From contig JALOAT010000007.1 in the NCBI GenBank assembly GCA_023228645.1, positions 1-64,000 of the forward strand: a stretch of 64,000 nucleotides of DNA, read 5' to 3'. The stretch comes from Gammaproteobacteria bacterium. GTDB lineage: Bacteria; Pseudomonadota; Gammaproteobacteria; Thiohalomonadales; Thiohalomonadaceae. Within the stretch, counting starts at the first letter, position 1. Each line of letters opens with the position of its first letter. The notes below the pieces were generated by a model, which worked only from the letters and a program-made list of their open reading frames with translations, was not told the DNA's origin and did not search any database. Of the stretch, positions 47,989 to 59,002 are shown piece after piece. The position numbers were made by a program, and so were the translations under genes.

Positions 47989-49431
47989 ATGTCGAAGATC
48001 CTGTTTGTCAGCAGCGAGGCCCACCCGCTCATGAAGACGGGCGGCCTTGGCGATGTCAGCGGCAGCCTGCCCGCCGCACTCAAGCGTCTGCGTCACACCG
48101 TACGCCTTGTGCTCCCGGCCTATCAACAGTTAAAGGCCCGAGCCGGCAAGCTGAAGACCATAGCGACCCTGAAGCTCACCGGTACTGAACCGGTACGGAT
48201 TCTGGAAGGGGTGATGCCGGACTCGCGAGTGAAGTTGTGGCTGGTGGATGCACCGGGCTATTTCGATCGCCCGGGGAATCCCTATCTGGACGCCGACGGC
48301 CGCGACTGGCCCGACAATGCCGAGCGCTTCGCGGCCTTCTGCCGGGTGACCGTGGAACTGGCCATGGACCGTGCGGGGCTGAATTGGCGCCCCGACGTGG
48401 TGCACTGCAACGACTGGCAGACCGGCCTGGTGCCGGCCCTCCTCGCCCGCGAGCAAGAGCGGCCCGCCACGGTGTTCACCGTGCACAATCTCGCCTATCA
48501 GGGGCTGTTCCCGTGGCATCAGTTCGCCGCGCTCGGGCTGCCGGCCGATCTGTGGCACATGGATCGCATGGAATTCTACGACCGGTTTTCCTTCATCAAG
48601 GGCGGGCTGGTGTTTGCGGACCAGATCACCACGGTCAGCCCCACCTACGCGCGTGAGATCACCGCGCCGGATCTCGGCTGCGGCCTCGATGGCCTGCTCC
48701 GGCACCGCGCCGATCGGTTGTCGGGCATCCTCAACGGCGCCGACTACGACGTCTGGAACCCGCAGCACGACCCGCTCATCGCGCACAACTACTCGGCCTC
48801 CGATCTGCGTGGCAAGCGCCTCAATAAGGCGGCGTTGCAGCAGCGCTTCAATCTACCCCCGGCGGACCAGCCGCTCATCGGCCTGGTCGGCCGCATGGTG
48901 GAGCAAAAAGGCATCGACCTGCTGCTGGCGGCGATACCGGCCCTGATGAAGGAAAAGGTGCAGATCGCTGTCGTGGGCACCGGCGACAAGGGCTTCGAGG
49001 CGGAGCTGTGCGCCCAGGCCAAGCGCTACCCGGACAGCATCGGCTATCACATCGGCTACGACGAGGAGCGCGCCCACTTGGTAGAGGGGGGAGCCGACAT
49101 GTTCCTGATGCCGTCGCGCTTCGAACCCTGTGGTTTGAACCAGATTTACAGCCTGCGCTACGGCACGCCGCCCATCGTGCGCCGCACCGGCGGCCTGGCC
49201 GACACCGTCGTGGACGCGACCTCCGAGACCCTCGCCGCCGGCAAGGCGACCGGCTTCGTGTTCGATGAGCCCACGCCGGAAGCCATGCTGGGCGCCGTGC
49301 GACGCGCACTGGCGCTGTACCGTCAACCCAAGCCCTGGCAGCAACTGGTCACCACCGCCATGGCCCAGGACTTCAGCTGGGATGCCAGCGCCCGCCAGTA
49401 CTTGCAGATCTACGCCAAGGCGCGCGCCTAG
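47989..49431 (+). CDS. glgA: Glycogen synthase (ADP-glucose dependent, GT5)
   Basis: 480 aa, close to E. coli GlgA (477). It starts MSKILFVSSEAHPLMKTGGL, with the KTGGL ADP-glucose site. VHCNDWQTGLVPALL, VFTVHNLAYQGLF and the C-terminal MPSRFEPCGLNQIYSLRYGT with its catalytic E-x7-E region are intact. It elongates glycogen from GlgC-made ADP-glucose. It is divergent from gnd-zwf-pgi across a 117-base gap, and separate from glgB-glgC. Confidence 0.96.
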   Translation: MSKILFVSSEAHPLMKTGGLGDVSGSLPAALKRLRHTVRLVLPAYQQLKARAGKLKTIATLKLTGTEPVRILEGVMPDSRVKLWLVDAPGYFDRPGNPYLDADGRDWPDNAERFAAFCRVTVELAMDRAGLNWRPDVVHCNDWQTGLVPALLAREQERPATVFTVHNLAYQGLFPWHQFAALGLPADLWHMDRMEFYDRFSFIKGGLVFADQITTVSPTYAREITAPDLGCGLDGLLRHRADRLSGILNGADYDVWNPQHDPLIAHNYSASDLRGKRLNKAALQQRFNLPPADQPLIGLVGRMVEQKGIDLLLAAIPALMKEKVQIAVVGTGDKGFEAELCAQAKRYPDSIGYHIGYDEERAHLVEGGADMFLMPSRFEPCGLNQIYSLRYGTPPIVRRTGGLADTVVDATSETLAAGKATGFVFDEPTPEAMLGAVRRALALYRQPKPWQQLVTTAMAQDFSWDASARQYLQIYAKARA

Positions 49432-49470
49432 GGCGGGCCGCGCCCGCCAACTTGTTGCCCTCCGGGAGAC

Positions 49471-49487
49471 GGCGGCCATGGGCCGCC
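49471..49487. repeat. GGCGGCC palindrome after glgA
   Basis: GGCGGCC-atg-GGCCGCC, 40 bases past the glgA stop. It is the third copy of the palindrome at 28450 and 42824 and possibly a transcript-end hairpin. Confidence 0.55.
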
Positions 49488-49529
49488 CTAATCCCACCGC
49501 GATGTAAGAAATTTCCTGCAAAGGCGCGC

Positions 49530-49535
49530 TATAAT
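49530..49535 (+). promoter_or_regulatory. Perfect -10 box upstream of ppc
   Basis: TATAAT flanked by GGCGCGC on the left and GGCGCGC on the right, 66 bases before the ppc start. No good -35 is visible at 17 bases, so use may depend on an activator. Confidence 0.45.
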
Positions 49536-49601
49536 GGCGCGCTTCGTTGCGGGCCGACGCCCGTACCCAAGCGCCCCCCTCCTTACCGCGAATCAAAAAC
49601 A

Positions 49602-52379
<2,778 letters not shown>

Positions 52380-52387
52380 GCTGTACA

Positions 52388-52422
52388 CTCTCGGCAGCGC
52401 CCGCCCGGGCAGTTGCCGAGAG
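52388..52422 (+). terminator. Hairpin after ppc
   Basis: CTCTCGGCA (52388-52396) pairs with TGCCGAGAG (52414-52422), with an inner GCCCG/CGGGC helix, 9 bases past the ppc stop. There is no U-tract, so it may be a 3'-end stabiliser or weak terminator. The rest of the gap to 52634 shows nothing recognisable. Confidence 0.5.
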
Positions 52423-52634
52423 CCTGCATGAGCGGGAAGGTAAACGCACGCTGTACCACGGAGACGACGACCACTGCGCGTCACCCAGCGGGATCCGTGG
52501 CCTCCATAATCCCTTGCTTCAACCTGCGCGACCCGGCTCGCAAATCGGGGATTCCTCGGTAGCAACGGCCGCGTGTCCGGCTATAGTTAGGCCGGGTCGG
52601 GCCCGGGGTCCGCACCGCTTAATGGGAGAACAGC

Positions 52635-52835
52635 ATGAAGATGCCTGAAATACGTGCCATTGCCCGCGATCGCGGTCTGAAGCCGGGGGTTGCAGGCAAA
52701 GCCGCCCTCATTCGCACCATTCAGCGCGACGAGGGCAACTTCGATTGTTTCGGCAGGGCAGACAGCAACTACTGCGATCAGGAAACCTGCCTGTGGCGCA
52801 CGGACTGCCTGCCGGCGGCGCGCAAGGACGCGTGA
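52635..52835 (+). CDS. Small SAP/Rho-N-like protein with four cysteines
   Basis: 66 aa. The first 30 residues resemble a SAP or Rho-N-like helix-extended loop-helix (MPEIRAIARDRGLKPGVAGK, AALIRTIQRDEGN). The C-terminal part has C38, C47, C52 and C58 in NFDCFG...YCDQ..CLWRTDC, a probable zinc or Fe-S site. GGGAGAA precedes the ATG. A nucleic-acid-binding role is inferred from the fold only. It is convergent with panD, whose stop is one base away. Confidence 0.75.
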   Translation: MKMPEIRAIARDRGLKPGVAGKAALIRTIQRDEGNFDCFGRADSNYCDQETCLWRTDCLPAARKDA

Positions 52836-52836
52836 T

Positions 52837-53217
52837 TCAGGCCGCCTGCACAGGGATGGCGTTGGCGCTGCGAATCACGTTGTTGTGGGCGTCGAGATAG
52901 ACGAGGGTCGGTTTGTAGCTGGCCAGTTCCTGCTGACTGAGGCCGACGAAGGCCGCGATGATGACGATATCGCCCGGCGCTGCCTTGTGCGCGGCCGCAC
53001 CGTTCACCGAGATCACCCCCGAGCCGTCTTCCGCACGGATGGCATAGGTGACGAAACGCTCACCGTTGGTGACGTTGTAGATGTGGATCTGTTCGTACTC
53101 GCGGATCCCTGAAAGATCGAGCAATTTGCCGTCAATGGCGCACGAGCCCTCGTACTCGAGCTCCGAGTGGGTCACCCGGGCGCGGTGCAACTTGGCTTTG
53201 AGCATCATGGACTGCAT
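52837..53217 (-). CDS. panD: Aspartate 1-decarboxylase proenzyme
   Basis: 126 aa, same as E. coli PanD. With ATG 53217 the self-cleavage site falls exactly at G24-S25 (YEGSCAID), where the pyruvoyl cofactor forms. Y58 region (IYNVTNGERFVTYAI) and the GDIVIIAAF segment are conserved. It makes beta-alanine for pantothenate. It lies downstream of panC and panB, which would use the product. Confidence 0.96.
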   Translation of the reverse strand: MQSMMLKAKLHRARVTHSELEYEGSCAIDGKLLDLSGIREYEQIHIYNVTNGERFVTYAIRAEDGSGVISVNGAAAHKAAPGDIVIIAAFVGLSQQELASYKPTLVYLDAHNNVIRSANAIPVQAA

Positions 53218-53328
53218 GGAAAGGCCTCTTAGGTAACGGTAAACCGTCGCATGGAACGCGATATTATGGGGCCTACCTGCCCACCATTTCAACGAAACAC
53301 CCCTGAGCCGACCTCGGTGTCTCGCCTG

Positions 53329-54180
53329 TTAGTCTAGTCCAATCAACAGGTTGTCTATCAGACGCGTGGTGCCGAGGCGTGCCGCCGCCAGTACCGCCAG
53401 CGACGTGTCGGCGTCACCCGGCTCTGTCAGATCCGCCGCACGGCGGATGCTGACGTAGTCCGGGTGGAAGCCCTGCTGCGCCAATGCATGCGCAGCCTGC
53501 TGCTCCAAGGCTGAGAAGTCGCGACGCCCAGCCCGTATTGCCTCGGCGATCTCTACAAGCGCGCGGTAAAGCCCGGGCGCGCGGGCGCGCGCCTCTGCGG
53601 ACAGGTAGCAGTTGCGCGAACTGCGGGCGAGTCCGTCAGACTCACGGGCGGTCGGCACGCCCTCGATGCGGATGGGAAAACACAGGTCCTCCACCAGGCG
53701 GCGGATTACCGCCAGTTGCTGGTAATCCTTCTCACCGAACACCGCCACGTCCGGCTGGACGATGTTGAACAACTTGCTCACCACCGTTGCCACGCCGCGG
53801 AAATGGCCCGGGCGCGAGGCACCGCACAGGATGTCCGACAGGCCCGGCACCTCCACCTGGGTCACGCCCGCGTTGCCGTGCGGATACATCTCATCCACGC
53901 TGGGCATGAACAGCAGGTCGGCACCCGCCTCACGCAGTTTCTCCGCGTCCTGGTCCGGCGTGCGCGGATAAGCGGCCAGGTCCTCGTTGGGACCGAACTG
54001 CAAGGGGTTCACGAACACGCTCACCACCACGCGCGCGGCGAGTGCACGGGCGCGGGCGACCAGCGCGATGTGGCCGGCGTGGAGATTGCCCATGGTGGGC
54101 ACCAAGGCGACGGGCTCGCCAGCGGCACGCCAGGCGCGCACCCGCTCGCGCACGCCCGCGACAGTGTTCACGGTGTGCAT
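53329..54180 (-). CDS. panC: Pantothenate synthetase
   Basis: 283 aa. The HIGH-like motif is in VPTMGNLHAGHIALV, and FGEKDYQQLAVIRRLVEDL holds further ATP/pantoate-site residues. It joins pantoate to beta-alanine using ATP. It is 7 bases downstream of panB and 111 bases upstream of panD, so all three specific pantothenate steps except ketopantoate reduction are together. Confidence 0.96.
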   Translation of the reverse strand: MHTVNTVAGVRERVRAWRAAGEPVALVPTMGNLHAGHIALVARARALAARVVVSVFVNPLQFGPNEDLAAYPRTPDQDAEKLREAGADLLFMPSVDEMYPHGNAGVTQVEVPGLSDILCGASRPGHFRGVATVVSKLFNIVQPDVAVFGEKDYQQLAVIRRLVEDLCFPIRIEGVPTARESDGLARSSRNCYLSAEARARAPGLYRALVEIAEAIRAGRRDFSALEQQAAHALAQQGFHPDYVSIRRAADLTEPGDADTSLAVLAAARLGTTRLIDNLLIGLD

Positions 54181-54187
54181 GGAAGAC

Positions 54188-54982
54188 TCACTCGAAGCAA
54201 TGTTCAGGGGCGGGGAAACTGCCGTCCTTGACGGCCGCGGCGTAGGCGGCCAGCGCCGCCGGGACGCTACCCGCTGCCGCGAGGAAATCCTTGGAAAACT
54301 TCGGTCGCTTGCCCGGGGTGATGCCGAGCATGTCGTACGCCACCAGCACCTGGCCGTCGCACTCCGGACCGGCGCCGATGCCGATCACGGGAATACCCAG
54401 CGAGCGCGTGATGGTCGCGCCGAGGCTACGCGGGATGCTCTCCAACAGCAGGACATCGGCGCCGGCCTGTTCGAAGGCCTGCGCATCGCGCACCATGGCG
54501 TCCGCCGCCTCCTCGCCGCGCCCCTGCACCTTGTACCCGCCCAGCTTGTACACCGTCTGCGGCAACAGGCCGAGATGCACGCACACGGGCACGCCGTGGC
54601 GGGTGAGATGGCGGACGATCGCTACATCGTCGCTGGTGCACTCGAGCTTGACCATCTGTGCGCCGCCCTCCTGCATCAACCGGCCCGCGTTGCGAAGCGC
54701 CTGCTCGGGGGTTGCGTAACTCAGGAACGGCATGTCGGCCATAACCAGGGCATGGGCGGCACCACGGCGCACCAGCTGCGTGTGGTAGACCATGTGGTCC
54801 ATGGTCACGGGGACGGTCGATTCCTGGCCCTGCACCACCATGCCGAGCGAATCGCCCACCAGGAGTACTTCGATACCGGCCTCATCCATGAGTCGGGCGA
54901 AGCTCGCATCGTAGGCGGTCAGCGCGGCGAACTTGCGGCCCTGTTCCTTGAACTTGCGCAATTGCGTGACGGTGATGCTCAT
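54188..54982 (-). CDS. panB: 3-methyl-2-oxobutanoate hydroxymethyltransferase
   Basis: 264 aa, identical in length to E. coli PanB. ALTAYDASFARLMDEAGIEV, LLVGDSLGMVVQG (metal site) and IGIGAGPECDGQVLVAYDML are conserved, with the catalytic glutamate in LLESIPRSLG. It makes ketopantoate from ketoisovalerate and methylene-THF. I took ATG 54982 rather than GTG 54991 because it fits the family start MSITVTQLRKFKEQG. Confidence 0.96.
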   Translation of the reverse strand: MSITVTQLRKFKEQGRKFAALTAYDASFARLMDEAGIEVLLVGDSLGMVVQGQESTVPVTMDHMVYHTQLVRRGAAHALVMADMPFLSYATPEQALRNAGRLMQEGGAQMVKLECTSDDVAIVRHLTRHGVPVCVHLGLLPQTVYKLGGYKVQGRGEEAADAMVRDAQAFEQAGADVLLLESIPRSLGATITRSLGIPVIGIGAGPECDGQVLVAYDMLGITPGKRPKFSKDFLAAAGSVPAALAAYAAAVKDGSFPAPEHCFE

Positions 54983-54987
54983 AGGGC

Positions 54988-55638
54988 TCACAGACCGATG
55001 GGCAGAGGATTGAAGAAATGTCGCCCGCTACGCATGGACTGCACCTGGGCGAGCAGTTGCTGATAGTCATGCTCGCCGGAGGACAGATCGATTTCCGCCG
55101 CATTCACGATGAGCAGGGGCGCTTTGTCGAAATGGTAGAAGAAGCGCGCATACGCCTCTACGACCCGCAGCAGGTAATCCGCGCCGATGCCCCGCTCGGC
55201 GGCTCGTCCGCGCTTGGCGATACGTGCTTGCAACACCTCCACCGGCGCCTGCAGGTAGATCACCAGGTCGGGCGCGGGCAGCTCCAGGGTGAGCTGTTCG
55301 TAGGCCTGCTCATAGAGGCGCAGTTCGTCAGGTTCCAGGGTGAGCTCCGCGAACAACGGGTCCTTGTCCATGAGGAAATCGGCAACGCGTACCGGTGCGA
55401 ACAGATCCGCCTGACGCATGGCCTGGAGCTGGCGCGCACGCTGGAACAGGAAGAACAACTGCGTCGGCAGGGCCGCATGGCGCGGGTCCTGGTAAAAGCG
55501 CTCCAGAAACGGGTTTTCGTCGGCGGCTTCGAGCACCAGCTCGGCATTGAAGGTATCGGCCAGGCGCCGGGCGAGCGTGGTCTTGCCCGCGCCGATGGGC
55601 CCTTCAACGACGATGTGACGCAGTGTGGTTTTTGACAA
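54988..55638 (-). CDS. Deoxynucleoside kinase (dAK/dGK/thymidine-kinase-like)
   Basis: 216 aa. The P-loop EGPIGAGKTTLARRL is near residues 13-27, then ENPFLERFYQDP, LFFLFQRARQL and a DLVIYLQAPVEVLQARIAKR segment with the ERS/lid arginines in KRGRAAERGI. It phosphorylates deoxynucleosides for salvage. Its usual genomic neighbour in gammaproteobacteria is folK-panB, as here. The start is TTG 55638 with only a weak ribosome site; no other start precedes the P-loop. Confidence 0.88.
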   Translation of the reverse strand: MSKTTLRHIVVEGPIGAGKTTLARRLADTFNAELVLEAADENPFLERFYQDPRHAALPTQLFFLFQRARQLQAMRQADLFAPVRVADFLMDKDPLFAELTLEPDELRLYEQAYEQLTLELPAPDLVIYLQAPVEVLQARIAKRGRAAERGIGADYLLRVVEAYARFFYHFDKAPLLIVNAAEIDLSSGEHDYQQLLAQVQSMRSGRHFFNPLPIGL

Positions 55639-55674
55639 CGGAGTCTGCCACTCGGAAGCGAAACCGCAAGGATA

Positions 55675-56172
55675 TCACGGTGCCTGGATGAGCCGACGCA
55701 CGCCGCCTGCATCACACCCGGCGGCAAGCACGGTCACCGCACGGCCGTCAGGCAGCTTCGCATCGGGCGCCGCTTCCGCGAGCGGCAGCAGGACGAAGGC
55801 GCGCTGGGCGATGCCCGGGTGCGGCACCGAGAGGCGCGGGTGATCGATCACTTCGTTACCATAGAGCAGCACGTCCAGATCGAGCGTACGCGGGCCCCAG
55901 CGTTCGCCGCTGCGCGTGCGCCCTTGCACCGCCTCGATGTGTTGCAAGGCATCGAGCAGCGCCAGGGCTGATAACGTGGTATCGAGCACGGCCACCGCAT
56001 TCACGTAATCCGGCTGGCCGGCGGGGCCCATGGGCGGCGTGCGGTAGAGCGACGACACGGAGGTCACACGGCTCTGTGGCAGCTCGGCAAGCGCCTGGAG
56101 CGCCATGCGCACCTGACGTTCCGGATGGTCGAGATTGCTGCCAAGGCCTATACAGGCCCGCACCGCCCTCAC
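55675..56172 (-). CDS. folK: 2-amino-4-hydroxy-6-hydroxymethyldihydropteridine diphosphokinase
   Basis: 165 aa. It begins ACIGLGSNLDHPERQVRMAL. The signature GERWGPRTLDLDVLLYG holds the magnesium-binding aspartates, and LSVPHPGIAQRAFVLLPLAE is conserved. It transfers pyrophosphate from ATP to the pterin in folate synthesis. GTG 56172 overlaps the pcnB stop (GTGA) and has AGGGGA 5 bases upstream, so translation is coupled to pcnB. Confidence 0.94.
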   Translation of the reverse strand: MRAVRACIGLGSNLDHPERQVRMALQALAELPQSRVTSVSSLYRTPPMGPAGQPDYVNAVAVLDTTLSALALLDALQHIEAVQGRTRSGERWGPRTLDLDVLLYGNEVIDHPRLSVPHPGIAQRAFVLLPLAEAAPDAKLPDGRAVTVLAAGCDAGGVRRLIQAP

Positions 56173-57539
56173 GCCGTCCCCTGGTCGGCCGGCTTGCGCT
56201 TGCGTTTGCGCGGGCGGCGCCGCTTTTTGGCGGGCTGACCGGTATGGACCGCCATGCTTTGGCGAGCGTCTTCGTCTGCGGATTGGAAGCGGGTCCACCA
56301 ATCCGCCAGCTCTGCCACGTCTTCGCCGCACTCGGCGCGCAGCATGAGGAGATCGTAGCCGGCGCGGAAACGCGGGTGCTGCATGAGCAGCTCGGCGCGC
56401 TTGCCGCCTCGGCGCTTCAGGCGTTCCTGCAAGGTCCAGATCTCACGGGATTGCAGGGTGAAGCGTTTCGGAAAAGCCACATGACGCACCTGGCGCGCGA
56501 CTACCGCATCGCCCGCCACCTGCATGGCCTCCAGTTCACTCATACCACGCGCGACATTCTGCTCCGCCTCGCGCGACACCGGCCCCCACAGCAGGGCGGC
56601 CACCAGGAACGACGGAGTGATGGACTTGCCCTCATCCACGCGCCGGTCGGTGTTCTCCAGTGCACGCGCCACGAACACCTGCGGGAAGTTGTCGCGCTCT
56701 TCGGCCAGTTGCGCATCGGTCTCGGGGAACAAGTAACCGAACAGCCCGTAGTGGCGCAGCAATTCGAAGGTCTCGGCCGCATAACCGGCCTGGAACATCT
56801 TCAGGGTCTCGTCGAACAGGCGCGCCGGAGAGATATCCTCGAGCAGGTGGCCGAGATCGTGGATGGCCTGCTCGCTGGCCTCGTCGATGCGGAAACCGAG
56901 TTTGGCCGCGAAGCGCACTGCACGCAGCATGCGTACCGGATCTTCGCGGAAGCGCTGCACCGGGTCGCCGATGATGCGCAGGCGGCCTTCATCCAGGTCT
57001 GCGACACCGCCCGTGTAATCCACCACCGAGAAATCGTTGATGTCGTAATAGAGCGCATTGACCGTGAAGTCACGACGCCACGCGTCGTCTTCGATGGTGC
57101 CGTAGACGTTGTCGCTGAGGATGCGGCCGTTCTCATTCAGCGCGTCCTCCTCGCTCTCTTCGTCGTGCTGCGCGCGGAAGGTGGCGACTTCGATGATCTC
57201 CTTGCCGAAGTGCACGTGCGCGAGTCGGAAGCGGCGGCCGATGATGCGGCAGTTGCGGAACACGCGCCGGATCTCTTCCGGGCGCGCGTTGGTCGCCACG
57301 TCGAAGTCCTTCGGCTCGCGCCCGAGCAACAGGTCGCGCACGCCGCCGCCCACCAGGTAGGCCTGGTAGCCTTCCTGCCTGAGGCGGTACAACACCTTCA
57401 GCGCATTGGGGCTGATGTGGGCGCGGGAGATGATGTGTTGATCGCGCGGGATGAGGCGGGGACCGGATCGCTCAGGCGGCGGGTCGTCGTCTGAAAAGAG
57501 TCCGAATTTTTTAGCGGATTGCTTGAGCCAGGAAAACAT
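56169..57539 (-). CDS. pcnB: Poly(A) polymerase I
   Basis: 456 aa. The nucleotidyltransferase head is AYLVGGGVRDLLLGREPKDFDVATNA with the catalytic DxD, and the flexible loop region DDAWRRDFTVNALYYDI follows. The C-terminus is basic and repetitive (KKRRRPRKRKRKPA), a probable RNA-binding tail. The C-terminal extension and the sequence RRRR...FRLAHVHFG favour PcnB over CCA-adding enzyme. It adds A-tails that speed RNA decay. The start is ATG 57539. The upstream tRNA-Glu promoter lies inside its first codons. Confidence 0.92.
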   Translation of the reverse strand: MFSWLKQSAKKFGLFSDDDPPPERSGPRLIPRDQHIISRAHISPNALKVLYRLRQEGYQAYLVGGGVRDLLLGREPKDFDVATNARPEEIRRVFRNCRIIGRRFRLAHVHFGKEIIEVATFRAQHDEESEEDALNENGRILSDNVYGTIEDDAWRRDFTVNALYYDINDFSVVDYTGGVADLDEGRLRIIGDPVQRFREDPVRMLRAVRFAAKLGFRIDEASEQAIHDLGHLLEDISPARLFDETLKMFQAGYAAETFELLRHYGLFGYLFPETDAQLAEERDNFPQVFVARALENTDRRVDEGKSITPSFLVAALLWGPVSREAEQNVARGMSELEAMQVAGDAVVARQVRHVAFPKRFTLQSREIWTLQERLKRRGGKRAELLMQHPRFRAGYDLLMLRAECGEDVAELADWWTRFQSADEDARQSMAVHTGQPAKKRRRPRKRKRKPADQGTA

Positions 57540-57550
57540 CTGCGTATAAT
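57523..57550 (+). promoter_or_regulatory. Sigma-70 promoter of tRNA-Glu
   Basis: -35 TTGAGC (57523-57528), 16-base spacer, perfect -10 TATAAT (57545-57550), 30 bases before the tRNA. It overlaps the 5' end of the divergent pcnB gene. Confidence 0.75.
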
Positions 57551-57580
57551 ACCACCGCGCTGAGCCACACGGCTATCAAT

Positions 57581-57656
57581 GCTCCCATCGTCTAGCGGTC
57601 TAGGACGTCGCCCTCTCACGGCGAAAACCGGGGTTCGAGTCCCCGTGGGAGCGCCA
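57581..57656 (+). tRNA. tRNA-Glu (anticodon CTC)
   Basis: 76 nt with encoded CCA. The acceptor GCTCCCA pairs with TGGGAGC; the D-arm is TCGTCTAGCGGTCTAGGA, and the anticodon stem TCGCC/GGCGA encloses CTCTCAC (anticodon CTC, reads GAG). The T-arm GGGGTTCGAGTCCCC is perfect. No neighbouring integrase or attachment repeat was seen. Confidence 0.97.
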
Positions 57657-57775
57657 CTCTCTCGCGCTCATTCACACATCTCAATTCGAACAAGCCCGGA
57701 TGCAAGAGCGCATCGGCGGGTTGTTTCGCCTGCTGTCCTGTGGACGGCGTCGCCCGCCGTTTTGTCGACGTCCGT

Positions 57776-58581
57776 TCAGAAGCCAGCCCTGAGGGTGATG
57801 GTCAGCGTGTCCTGTTCACTGCGCGGCTGCCAGGCATACCCATCGACGGCACCGTCGCCGTCAACGTCCACGGCGACGGGATCTGAAACGTCAAAACGAT
57901 AGCCCTGGTAGTCGAGCGCCAGTTCCAAGGCCTCATTGAAGCGATATCCCACACCTATATAGAACCAGGGATTGGTCTCGGGTTTCAGATCCAGGCCGCC
58001 CCAAACGTCTATATGCTCGTCGGCATCCACGGGCAACAGCATCCCCCCGCGCGCCGTCCAGCGCCGGTCCTGCGCCTCGGCGCCGAGGCGCACGAACATG
58101 ATGGTGTACTCCTCGTCGTAGCGTAGATGCCCTTGAGCTCACGGGTCCAATCGTCCACGCCGAAGGTCAGGATCACGGAGGCGGTGTCTCCGCGATGGTT
58201 CCTGGGCTTGAAGGAAAAACCGCCTTCCACCGCCAGTCCCAGGTAGTCGGTCTTGGAAGACAGCGGCGTGTGCGCCGGGTCGTTCAGCTCACCGTCGTAA
58301 TCCACTTCCCCACCATAGAGCCGGCCGCGCACAATCAGGTCGGTGCGCCGCGCCACGCCCGCGGACAGATCCAGCGTCGCGACCGCCCGCGGGCCGGTTT
58401 CGTCGACCGCCTTGCGGTGCTCCAGGTCGTCGTACTCGCGCCAGTTGAAATATTCGACACCGGCGCCGAGGCGCATACTCACTTCGGCGAAGGCAAAAGG
58501 GGAAACGGTGAGCAGGGCAATGCCGAGAAACGCGCCGGCGCACCGGGCGGGGCCAATCCATCGGGAGGGGTGGGACTTCAC
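57776..58581 (-). pseudogene. Outer-membrane beta-barrel protein gene with a frameshift
   Basis: From GTG 58581 (AGGAGA 6 bases upstream) the product has a signal peptide (LGIALLTVSPFAFA) and barrel-like strands up to about ELKGIYA. The frame is then lost near 58119-58125 and continues one frame over as YDEEYTIMFVRLGAEAQDRR to a C-terminus LTITLRAGF, ending in phenylalanine as outer-membrane barrels do. One missing base (or two extra) explains it. About 268 residues if repaired; the class resembles small OmpW/porin-like barrels but no family is certain. It may be a real pseudogene or a sequencing error. Confidence 0.75.
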
Positions 58582-58723
58582 GGCGTGTCTCCTTCGCCTT
58601 TTTGTTTGGCCGAGTATCGCGAAACCGGGTTGCGCTGTGCAACCAATCCCTTGGGTCCAGATGCGGTGTTTGCCGGACCGCCCCTGTGTGTTACCGTACC
58701 GCCCCCGCCCTGGAGGGTTACCC

Positions 58724-59002
58724 ATGGCAAGAACCGCCAGCCGCAAATCCGACAACGCCTTCGACCTGGAACGCGCCATGGCCGAACTCGAGGCCATCGT
58801 GGAGCGCATGGAACACGGCGAGCTCTCCCTGGAACAGGCACTGAAGGACTTCGAGCAAGGCGTGCAACTGAGCCGCGCCTGTCATCAGGCCCTCGGCGAG
58901 GCCGAGCAGAAGGTGCGTCTGCTCCTGGAAAAAAACGGGCTCGAGGAACTGGTGCCGTTCGCGTTGAAGCAGGAAGGCGCGGGAGACGACGATGACGCTT
59001 AA
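58724..59002 (+). CDS. xseB: Exodeoxyribonuclease VII small subunit
   Basis: 92 aa. The central coiled-coil region FDLERAMAELEAIVERMEHG, ELSLEQALKDFEQGVQLSRAC is the XseB signature, and the tail is acidic (GAGDDDDA). With XseA it degrades single-stranded DNA. ATG 58724 has GGAGGG 6 bases upstream. It overlaps ispA by 11 bases, the common xseB-ispA-dxs arrangement. Confidence 0.95.
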   Translation: MARTASRKSDNAFDLERAMAELEAIVERMEHGELSLEQALKDFEQGVQLSRACHQALGEAEQKVRLLLEKNGLEELVPFALKQEGAGDDDDA

